From: Desmonostoc vinosum HA7617-LM4
Lineage (GTDB): Bacteria; Cyanobacteriota; Cyanobacteriia; Cyanobacteriales; Nostocaceae
DNA length: 58,365 nucleotides
Reading direction: 5' to 3'
Assembly: GCA_019359515.1 (NCBI GenBank)
Contig: JAHHHC010000038.1
Span: forward strand, 1 to 58,365
Shown: one piece after another, positions 8,180 to 14,115 of the stretch
Layout: each line of letters begins with the position of its first letter
Numbering within the stretch: position 1 is the stretch's first letter
Made by a program: the position numbers and the translations under genes
The notes under the pieces: generated by a model
The model's database searches: none
Told to the model about the DNA's origin: nothing
Seen by the model: only the letters and a program-made list of their open reading frames with translations

Positions 8180-8996
8180 TTTCTTGTTCTCCTTGGGATA
8201 AAAGTTGGTGTAATGCCTTTTGTTTTGCTAGTTCTAAGCGCTGCTGTTCTTGGGGTGAGGTTTCGCCAACCAATTGTTCTACTTCCGCCCATTGTCGTTG
8301 CTTCAACTGTTCGGTGGTGGTAGCAGGTAACGCCAGGGGTTCATCTTGTCCATGTTGAGACGGACGAAAGCGACGGCGGCGGTACAAAAAGCGGAAATGT
8401 CGTTTGTCCTGTGGGGGTAGCTTCCGCCAGATTTCGATATCCCAACCGGGGGGCATGAAGTCGGCTGTTTGAGGCAGTAGATTTTGGATTTGGGCTTGGA
8501 GGTCAGCGTTAGCGGAGCTTAACGAAGTTATCGCCTGTTGTATAGCAGGGATAGCTTGGAGTAATGCCAACTGCTCTGCACTGAGAGTTTGTGGTGAATA
8601 ACCAGTTTGCGACCAGATGAATACCCGCAGTCCTGCCCTGGCAATCATCCGATAATTGTTGAGGGCGACTTGCTTACCTTTGTATTTCCTTGCATCAACT
8701 GCGTAGTATTCCAGAATAGTGTGACAAAGTTCGTCAATCACGAACAAGCTATTTTGACTGTCGTTCGTTTCCAACCTCAAACGTTTACCAGCAAATGGTT
8801 TTAGCGTTTCTGGAAGGTGATTCGTTTCCGGGTCAGAATTCTCAATTTGTGTTAGCAGATTAGAAATGGCAGAGCTAGATCCTTCGGCTAGTCCACAGAA
8901 ATTGGATAAAGCTCTCACCGTCATTCCACTGACCCCATCACTACTACGGGTACAAAATCCCAATTCGTCTTTAATTTGAAACGTGAGTGAATTCAT
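8154..8996 (-). CDS. Hypothetical plasmid/phage-type protein
   Basis: 280 aa from ATG at 8996 (MNSLTFQIKDELGFCTRSSD); an in-frame ATG 42 bases upstream is less like a natural start. The N-terminal two thirds, with DELCHTILEYYAVDARKYKG and VALNNYRMIARAGLRVFIW, has the feel of phage antirepressor/Bro-type proteins, but no diagnostic motif is certain. The rest contains a Trp-containing block (PPGWDIEIWRKLPPQ), an Arg-rich stretch (RRRRFRP) and a Gln/Glu-rich helical tail. It overlaps the alkB-like gene and is probably co-transcribed with it. Function unknown. Confidence 0.6.
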   Translation of the reverse strand: MNSLTFQIKDELGFCTRSSDGVSGMTVRALSNFCGLAEGSSSAISNLLTQIENSDPETNHLPETLKPFAGKRLRLETNDSQNSLFVIDELCHTILEYYAVDARKYKGKQVALNNYRMIARAGLRVFIWSQTGYSPQTLSAEQLALLQAIPAIQQAITSLSSANADLQAQIQNLLPQTADFMPPGWDIEIWRKLPPQDKRHFRFLYRRRRFRPSQHGQDEPLALPATTTEQLKQRQWAEVEQLVGETSPQEQQRLELAKQKALHQLLSQGEQENDDSDVPF

Positions 8997-9088
8997 ACTT
9001 TCTCCCAGTTTTTGATGTGTGAAGCGATCGCATGTCAACGTGATTAATGCTTTGGTTATTTTTTAAACGGTTAATTACTGAAAAACAT

Positions 9089-9547
9089 TCATGCCACCGC
9101 CCGTACCAAATCTTGTTGACTGACATAACTAAAGCGACTCGCTGCTGTGATCGGCTTGCCCAACAAAGGAGACATGCATTCGATGAGATAAAACCAATGA
9201 TCGTTCTGCTGCTCAATCCCCAGAACTATGCGATGGTTTGGTCGATCGCCAGCAGTACTCAGCATCACTCTTTGTGTCAACACGAATTCAGGTTTAGCCA
9301 GAGTGTGAGCTTGTAGCCTACCCGTACCAATGAAATCGCATCCCCAGGCAGAAATGATTTCGTTGTCCGTAGCAATTGCATACATCCATCTGTCTTTGTG
9401 CCAATGGATACCGCAGCAATAACCAAATGTTCTGGAATTCTTGAGGTAGACTCTTTCAAAAAGATTGACCTCAAGGGGAGGGATTTGATTACCCCAAGGT
9501 GGGGACATATACCAACAAGTTTCGAGGATAGTGATTTGGTCAATCAT
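9089..9547 (-). CDS. DUF1392 family protein
   Basis: 152 aa, which matches the short DUF1392 family I know mainly from Nostoc-type genomes and plasmids. Recognisable parts are MIDQITILETCWYMSPPWG, the block ERVYLKNSRTFGYCCGIHW, and a final segment DHWFYLIECMSPLLG. The ATG overlaps the TGA of the cytosine methyltransferase gene (ATGA at 9544-9547), so translation is coupled. Function unknown. Its constant company with plasmid methyltransferase genes suggests an accessory role. Confidence 0.7.
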   Translation of the reverse strand: MIDQITILETCWYMSPPWGNQIPPLEVNLFERVYLKNSRTFGYCCGIHWHKDRWMYAIATDNEIISAWGCDFIGTGRLQAHTLAKPEFVLTQRVMLSTAGDRPNHRIVLGIEQQNDHWFYLIECMSPLLGKPITAASRFSYVSQQDLVRAVA

Positions 9548-10557
9548 GAGTTTTTTTGTTGTTGAGATAGAATCTGTTTCAATCGGTCAAACACGAGTGC
9601 AGCGCATTGAGGAACAATCGCGTTACCCAGAGCCATCAGTTGTTGTTTATGTTGTCTTCTGACGGCAAGGTATTGTGCATAGAGTTGGCCATATTCTCGT
9701 TGGCAAAAGAGCGTAAGCGCTGCAACTTCTCTACGACTGAGCCGACTGAAGCCGGGGATTGTGGCAGCACACAGCCAATCTGTAAGTCCTGTGTGGGTAA
9801 GGAGACATCCACCCAGCCCTGTGGGAAACCCATCATCGCCTCCACTAGATGTACATTGAGCGATCGCCCCATATTCAACTGAGGGGATTTGTTTCGGTTC
9901 CCTTGAATGTTGTCGCTGCAATCTGTTTGTTGAGGAGTTACCAACATCACCGCCGCCGACAGATGCAGCGTTTGTCCACTCTTTCTCGTACTGACTCCAG
10001 GATGTTCCCCGTCTTGAGCTTTGTGAGTTGGTAGCAATAATCCAGATTCGTTCTCTTTTATGAATGGCTCCCACGGAGGCAGCCGAAACAATTCCCCACT
10101 GTACATCAAACCCGCTCTGGGCAAACTCCCAGAGTACACCACTGAAAAATTCACCTCCCTCAGCAACGAGCAGTCCGGGTACATTTTCAACAACTGCCCA
10201 CTGCGGTCGAATCTCGCAAAGGATTCTAAAGAACTCTCCGAACAGATTGCGATCGTCTTTTGATGCTTTTTGTTTTCCCGCAAGGCTGAAGGGAGGGCAG
10301 GGGAGTCCGGCGATGATGCCATCAACTTCTGTAACTCCGACTCTGGTAAGAGACTCAGTTGTAATGTCATGCATGTCGGGAATAATTGGAACTTGTGGAA
10401 AGCGCAGATTTAGAACTTGTTGGCAGTAAGAGTTAATCTCGCAAAATGCCACGGTTTCAAAACCGCCGCTGATTGTGTGACCAAGGGTGAAACCGCCAAT
10501 ACCAGAGCAGAGATCAAGGACTTTTTGGGTTTCAAGGGGAGTAATTTGTTCGCTCAT
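9544..10557 (-). CDS. DNA (cytosine-5-)-methyltransferase
   Basis: 337-aa C5 methyltransferase. Motif I is LDLCSGIGGFTLG (about 14-26), motif IV is GLPCPPFS with the catalytic C87, motif VI is AVVENVPGL (about 121-129), motif VIII is HKRERIWIIA, and the closing GNAIVPQCA is motif X. The usual PCQ of motif IV reads PCP here. The target-recognition region is around residues 180-270. No partner restriction endonuclease is visible next to it, so it is likely an orphan or protective methylase. It overlaps its neighbours by four bases on both sides. A second frame is apparently coding over residues 62-307 (see 9636-10370). Confidence 0.88.
   Translation of the reverse strand: MSEQITPLETQKVLDLCSGIGGFTLGHTISGGFETVAFCEINSYCQQVLNLRFPQVPIIPDMHDITTESLTRVGVTEVDGIIAGLPCPPFSLAGKQKASKDDRNLFGEFFRILCEIRPQWAVVENVPGLLVAEGGEFFSGVLWEFAQSGFDVQWGIVSAASVGAIHKRERIWIIATNSQSSRRGTSWSQYEKEWTNAASVGGGDVGNSSTNRLQRQHSREPKQIPSVEYGAIAQCTSSGGDDGFPTGLGGCLLTHTGLTDWLCAATIPGFSRLSRREVAALTLFCQREYGQLYAQYLAVRRQHKQQLMALGNAIVPQCAALVFDRLKQILSQQQKNS
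9636..10370 (-). CDS. Overlapping-frame protein inside the methyltransferase gene
   Basis: A 244-aa open frame lies wholly inside the C5 methyltransferase gene, on the same strand in another frame. It carries motifs I know from small proteins encoded over or beside phage and bacterial C5-methylase genes: ESFARFD (49-55), LPRAGLMYSGELFRL (83-97), a LLLPTHKAQDGE turn, and LNVHLVEAMMGFPQGW (171-186). These patterns are too specific to expect from a chance frame, so this is probably a real overlapping gene. The ATG at 10370 has no obvious Shine-Dalgarno. No function is known; a methylase partner or target-recognition role is conceivable. Confidence 0.5.
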   Translation of the reverse strand: MTLQLSLLPESELQKLMASSPDSPALPSALRENKKHQKTIAICSESSLESFARFDRSGQLLKMYPDCSLLREVNFSVVYSGSLPRAGLMYSGELFRLPPWEPFIKENESGLLLPTHKAQDGEHPGVSTRKSGQTLHLSAAVMLVTPQQTDCSDNIQGNRNKSPQLNMGRSLNVHLVEAMMGFPQGWVDVSLPTQDLQIGCVLPQSPASVGSVVEKLQRLRSFANENMANSMHNTLPSEDNINNN

Positions 10558-10808
10558 CCTTTTCTCCCCACTAAATAATTAATGGCTTCGGAATCAAGAG
10601 ATGCAATCCGTTTTTTAATTTGATGTGGTGGATTTTCTAGAAACTGTTTGAGATGCCCAGTCCTAACTTCGTAATACTTAGGAGAACGATTATCCGCCTT
10701 GAGCCAGCCGCGATTAATCCAGAGGCGTACAATTGATAAATTTAGACGAAGAATACTGGCGATTTGATGACAAGTATAATTGCTATAATCAGTCAAAATT
10801 TTAGCCAT
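10554..10808 (-). CDS. Small MerR/excisionase-like helix-turn-helix protein
   Basis: 84 aa. The centre, HQIASILRLNLSIVRLWINR followed by GWLKADNRSPKYYEVR, is a winged-helix pattern of the MerR/Xis (HTH_17) type: an HTH, a Gly-Trp-Leu turn and a basic wing. The C-terminal KQFLENPP is typical of DNA-binding excisionase-like domains. Its TGA overlaps the methyltransferase ATG (10554-10557), so it heads or precedes the methylase operon and probably regulates it. Confidence 0.65.
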   Translation of the reverse strand: MAKILTDYSNYTCHQIASILRLNLSIVRLWINRGWLKADNRSPKYYEVRTGHLKQFLENPPHQIKKRIASLDSEAINYLVGRKG

Positions 10809-10919
10809 AAAACCTCTCCAAAACTTGATGCACAGAGAAGATTTAAAAATTAGAATTCAGGGGTCAGAAAAACTTTGAGATTCTTTGCTTATTTCCTACC
10901 CCCGCCTTCTTTCTTAACT

Positions 10920-11750
10920 TCAAGCCACCCCAGTTTTTACTGTTGCTAGCTGCTGCATCCATATCTTGATTGCTGTTAACTCATCAGTTCCATTAACAAC
11001 AGCTTCAATAACCTGCTTTTGATATGAAGACTCTGCATAGTTGGGATGCTCACACTTGTCTGCTGCCCAAGCCAAACACATCGACTTGATAAGTTCATTC
11101 ACCTTGGTAATATTAAGTAAGCTTGGACGTTCAACATCTTGAAACTGCAACCACTCTTTAACTAAATCCAATGGATAATCAAGTAAAGTACGAATATTTC
11201 TTATTCGTAAATCTTGTGGGTGGATTGATTGATTTACTCCACTAAGTTTCGGCGTTGGTGGAATAGTTGAGGATGTACCATCTAAAAGAGATTGGATATC
11301 ATGGATGATGCTTGCCCAGTCTACATCTTTATTCCATTCCCTTTTAATTTTAGTTTTAGTCGCTGCATCGTAAAGATTGCAGAAGACCGTGTTTTCTTCA
11401 CCAGCAGTAGCAGCAATAATCAGTGTTTTATCAAAGTCTTGGACTAATGATGCAGCCAAAAGAAAGCTTTTAGCGAAGTTGGTTTCTAGCCCAGTTCTAA
11501 TAACATAAAGTTCATCAGCGCTGACAACAATATCTAACTTCAGATTGTCCTTACCCTTTAATTCTCTAGTTGTCAATCGCAACTCTAATAAATATCCTGT
11601 TAACCCTCTTTGTTGTACAGGGATAGTTCTATCCTTATCGATGTCGTAGCGATACCAGAGATATGATTCCCCGCCTAATTCAGCGTTCTTGACATAGAGA
11701 TAGATGGGTTCTGGTGGATTGCAAAGACCTAGTTTGATTTCAGTATTCAT
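10920..11750 (-). CDS. Hypothetical protein
   Basis: 276 aa of unknown family. The first about 130 residues are beta-rich (IYLYVKNAELGGESYLWYRY, later LKLDIVVSADELYVIRTGLE). A flexible Ser/Pro linker follows (SSTIPPTPKL), then a helical C-terminal part with WLQFQDVERPSLLNITKVNE and a Cys/His-containing segment AADKCEHPNY. No catalytic motif is apparent. The last 40 bases before the start contain no strong ribosome-binding site. A gap of about 110 bases separates it from the HTH gene downstream, so it may be its own unit. Confidence 0.55.
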   Translation of the reverse strand: MNTEIKLGLCNPPEPIYLYVKNAELGGESYLWYRYDIDKDRTIPVQQRGLTGYLLELRLTTRELKGKDNLKLDIVVSADELYVIRTGLETNFAKSFLLAASLVQDFDKTLIIAATAGEENTVFCNLYDAATKTKIKREWNKDVDWASIIHDIQSLLDGTSSTIPPTPKLSGVNQSIHPQDLRIRNIRTLLDYPLDLVKEWLQFQDVERPSLLNITKVNELIKSMCLAWAADKCEHPNYAESSYQKQVIEAVVNGTDELTAIKIWMQQLATVKTGVA

Positions 11751-11835
11751 AGTTAATGAAGTGTGGAATAATGAGGTTTATGTAGCAATAGCAATCGCCC
11801 TACTAACGACACAATTGAAGGCGATTGCTTTTGTA

Positions 11836-12033
11836 CTAAGCACAAGTCTCTGATTCAGTTCCAGTCTTTTGATTGCCGTCTAGTTCACATTGCAAATAAG
11901 ACAGTGCAGTTTGAGCATCACCAATTGTCAAGTCAGGATGATAGTTAATAGCCTTGAAATCAGGATGTCTGTCAATCTCGCTGAGGATAAATTTTGCAGC
12001 AGCAACCAAAGTATGCAGATTGGGATGAGGCAT
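11836..12033 (-). CDS. Small hypothetical protein, duplicated at 56.6 kb
   Basis: 65 aa, starting MPHPNLHTLVAAAKFILSEI and continuing HPDFKAINYHPDLTIGDAQT. The first about 44 residues are identical to those of the gene at 56564-56773; the C-terminal ends differ. High DNA identity extends past the start codon into the upstream region, so the whole locus is duplicated. Function unknown. Upstream TACTCCT in forward sequence corresponds to an AGGAGTA Shine-Dalgarno on the coding strand, which supports this start. Confidence 0.65.
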   Translation of the reverse strand: MPHPNLHTLVAAAKFILSEIDRHPDFKAINYHPDLTIGDAQTALSYLQCELDGNQKTGTESETCA

Positions 12034-12063
12034 TTTTCATTACTCCTAATTCTTATGTTTAAT

Positions 12064-12220
12064 TCAACAATCTTCAGCAATCTCTAACAAAAAACCGCAC
12101 CCGGTATTCTGTATCTGCACCAGTTTTTTATCTAACAAATACTGAATAATTGAATTAGTGAACTGAACGCGATGCAGAGGTGCTTTACCCCCGTTTTTAT
12201 GCAGAGAGCGTAGTAATAGG
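12064..12220 (-). pseudogene. Small hypothetical gene, 3' part (copy 1)
   Basis: The minus strand reads LLRSLHKNGGKAPLHRVQFT, then NSIIQYLLDKKLVQIQNTG and CGFLLEIAEDC, stop. It corresponds to the gene at 56870-57076, but here it keeps the natural C-terminus, which in the other copy is replaced by a palindromic repeat. The frame stays open upstream to beyond 12300 without an ATG, so the 5' end seems lost or fused. It looks like a winged-helix-sized protein of about 70-80 aa. Confidence 0.4.
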
Positions 12221-12323
12221 GATGAGGAGAAAATACTGAAGTTATTCCAGCATTGGGTGGTTATATTTGAAACTAGTACGCTATTGGATAGGTAATGAGT
12301 GGGCTTAGATGCCCACTGTTTCC

Positions 12324-13112
12324 CTACGCCGCGACTAATTCGGGTACTGGTTCATAATTCTGTAATTGCTGCCAATCCAAGGTGGTCAGTTGGTCAAATG
12401 GCAGGTCTAACAGTTGTTCGCAGTCGGTTAACTCAGACACCATCGACAGCAACCGCACTGCGTCAAAAACTGAGTCAGAGTACTGCTGGTGGGCAGAATT
12501 ACCCCGAATCACCCACCAGTTCCCGTTCGTGTAACCGACTTGTCCCAGCTTCACGCCGTTTTGGTAAATCCCGTCGTCGAGGATTTCAAACCCGTACTTC
12601 TGGCACTCATTGAAGATATGCGCCATGATTCGATTCTCGGAGGTGCAAGGTGTTGCTTGTTGTTCTTGCACTGGCAATGTGCCGTCTTTGTAGTGAGTGC
12701 AGATGTAGCGATGACAGCGCATTGGGGTGGTGGCACGAAATACTTCTTTATCGTTGACCATAACTACCCAGCGTTGCGTTAAGTGGGTGTCATCATGGGT
12801 TATGGAAGCGATTAGTTTGCTATTTGCGTAAATCTCATAATCGAAAGAGGAGATTTCTACAGTCGTAAGTTCTTTAACTTCAATCTTGGCGTTAACCTTA
12901 GTATCTGTGGTGTTCTCAGCTTCAGTCTTAAGTTCAGTGGCATCAGTGACTTTTTCAAGCTGGGCGGATTGGTGATTAATGATTGCGTTTACCCAAGTCT
13001 CAGCCACTCTCTTGTCCCCGGTGGGTGTAACGCCTAGTTCACTGGCAATTCTTTTGAGGTGAGGGAGGGTGTAACGGGAGAGTGCTTGCTGTGAATAGGT
13101 TTGATAGGTCAT
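12324..13112 (-). CDS. Hypothetical protein with N-terminal SAP/Rho-N-like domain
   Basis: 262 aa. The first about 50 residues (LSRYTLPHLKRIASELGVTP, then AETWVNAIINHQ) form a helix-extended-helix pattern like SAP or Rho-N DNA-binding modules. A Glu/Thr-rich linker follows. The C-terminal about 180 residues hold two similar beta-rich pieces (ASITHDDTHLTQRWVVMVND and VGYTNGNWWVIRGN) with conserved-looking Trp. A nucleic-acid-associated plasmid role is plausible. It is transcribed away from the XRE regulator gene, and the shared 200-bp intergenic region carries two likely operators. Confidence 0.55.
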   Translation of the reverse strand: MTYQTYSQQALSRYTLPHLKRIASELGVTPTGDKRVAETWVNAIINHQSAQLEKVTDATELKTEAENTTDTKVNAKIEVKELTTVEISSFDYEIYANSKLIASITHDDTHLTQRWVVMVNDKEVFRATTPMRCHRYICTHYKDGTLPVQEQQATPCTSENRIMAHIFNECQKYGFEILDDGIYQNGVKLGQVGYTNGNWWVIRGNSAHQQYSDSVFDAVRLLSMVSELTDCEQLLDLPFDQLTTLDWQQLQNYEPVPELVAA

Positions 13113-13205
13113 AATAGAATTTCCTTGAATATAAGGTCGAAAGGCGATCGCGTAAGTTTCTCAGGCTGTAGGCGGTCGTCTTTTGTTTTCCCTGTAATTA
13201 TCATA

Positions 13206-13222
13206 TTAGTCGCTACGACTAA
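13206..13222. promoter_or_regulatory. Probable repressor operator O1
   Basis: TTAGTCG-CTA-CGACTAA is a perfect 7+3+7 inverted repeat in the intergenic region between the divergent genes at 13112 and 13317. A second copy with one mismatch lies 64 bases away. The adjacent XRE gene makes it the natural candidate for the binding protein. Confidence 0.6.
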
Positions 13223-13269
13223 CAAAATCAAGGCTAAGACTAATATATTTTCTGCTAAGATTTACATGA

Positions 13270-13284
13270 TAGTCGATGCTACTA
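13270..13284. promoter_or_regulatory. Probable repressor operator O2
   Basis: TAGTCG-ATG-CTACTA has the same 6+3+6 core as O1 with one changed base. It lies just upstream of the ribosome-binding site of the XRE gene, which suits autorepression. Confidence 0.5.
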
Positions 13285-13316
13285 AAGGGGCAAACGCAAG
13301 GAGGTGTAAGTTAGAT

Positions 13317-13574
13317 ATGCTGATACTTTTAGAAGAATCAATGCCGATCAAGTGGCGCTTGGCTGTATTAATGGCTGATAGAGAGATAGATTATAAAGAG
13401 CTTGCCGAGATGACAGGTATGCACCCTGTAACCATCAGCAAGCACAAAAATATTCGTGTAATGCCAGACAGGTTGGAGAGAGAGACATTAGAGAAATACT
13501 GCAAAGCTCTTAAGTGCCAACCTGGTGAGTTGTTAGTTTATGTACCAGATGAATCAAAAGACGAAGCGTCATAG
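13317..13574 (+). CDS. XRE-family (Cro/CI-like) transcriptional regulator
   Basis: 85 aa, a single HTH_3 domain: WRLAVLMADREIDYKELAEM, then TGMHPVTISKHKN and a closing YCKALKCQPGELLVYVPDES, typical of small Cro/C1 proteins. ATG at 13317 is chosen because a strong AAGGAGGTG lies about 10 bases upstream (13298-13306). It stands directly before the Dpd-like island and next to two matching inverted repeats, so it may control the island, the divergent gene, or itself. Confidence 0.8.
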   Translation: MLILLEESMPIKWRLAVLMADREIDYKELAEMTGMHPVTISKHKNIRVMPDRLERETLEKYCKALKCQPGELLVYVPDESKDEAS

Positions 13575-13665
13575 CCTATTGCTTTTGACAGGCATTTCAA
13601 AGACATTCTTTTCTCTAAGCTTTATCCATCTCATGTGAGCGGGACTTTTACACTTAGATAAAAAA

Positions 13666-14115
13666 ATGACAAACCCACAAGTATTACAGACAGCGATTAA
13701 CGGAGCAAGCAACAAAAGATTTAAGATGCCTAAGTGGGGATTAGTAACAGAATTTACATTTAATAGCGCTCATTACATTAAAGATTATGATGGGTTATGT
13801 GGTAGAATGCACGGACACAATTACAAAGTCCGAATTGAAGCAACATCATCAAAACTGAACTCCTCAGAACATTGTCCTCATCCAGTCATGGTTGTTGATT
13901 TCAAAACTTTGCGTTGGGCAAAGCAAGATGTAACAAAAGGAGGACTTGATCATTGTGTTCTTAATGAGGTCATGCCTTCTGAGTATGAAACAACGGGGGA
14001 TATGATTGCTAAATATATTTATGACGTAACCAAGAAGCGAGTGCCATCTGATTTGCAGTTAAAGGTTGCAATGTCTGAAACACCTAATTCTTGGGTAGAG
14101 TATGAAGATGACTAA
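13666..14115 (+). CDS. queD: QueD-like 6-carboxytetrahydropterin synthase
   Basis: 149-aa member of the PTPS/QueD family, which converts dihydroneopterin triphosphate to 6-carboxytetrahydropterin on the way to preQ0. Zinc ligands are H36 (NSAH), H49 and H51 (MHGH). The catalytic cysteine is C45 (GLCGR), with LDHCVLN and a C-terminal SETPNSWVEY also in place. The first about 16 residues (MTNPQVLQTAINGASN) are not part of the family and are nearly identical to the start of the small gene at 55218. An ATG at 13726 (MPKWGLVTEF) would give the normal family start. The gene overlaps the next by 14 bases, so it begins the modification operon. Confidence 0.88.
   Translation: MTNPQVLQTAINGASNKRFKMPKWGLVTEFTFNSAHYIKDYDGLCGRMHGHNYKVRIEATSSKLNSSEHCPHPVMVVDFKTLRWAKQDVTKGGLDHCVLNEVMPSEYETTGDMIAKYIYDVTKKRVPSDLQLKVAMSETPNSWVEYEDD

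Noticed and set aside
9277-9543. 88-aa minus-strand ORF over the DUF1392 gene
   Set aside because: Unlike the methylase overlap, this frame shows no family motif and appears to be a chance opening.
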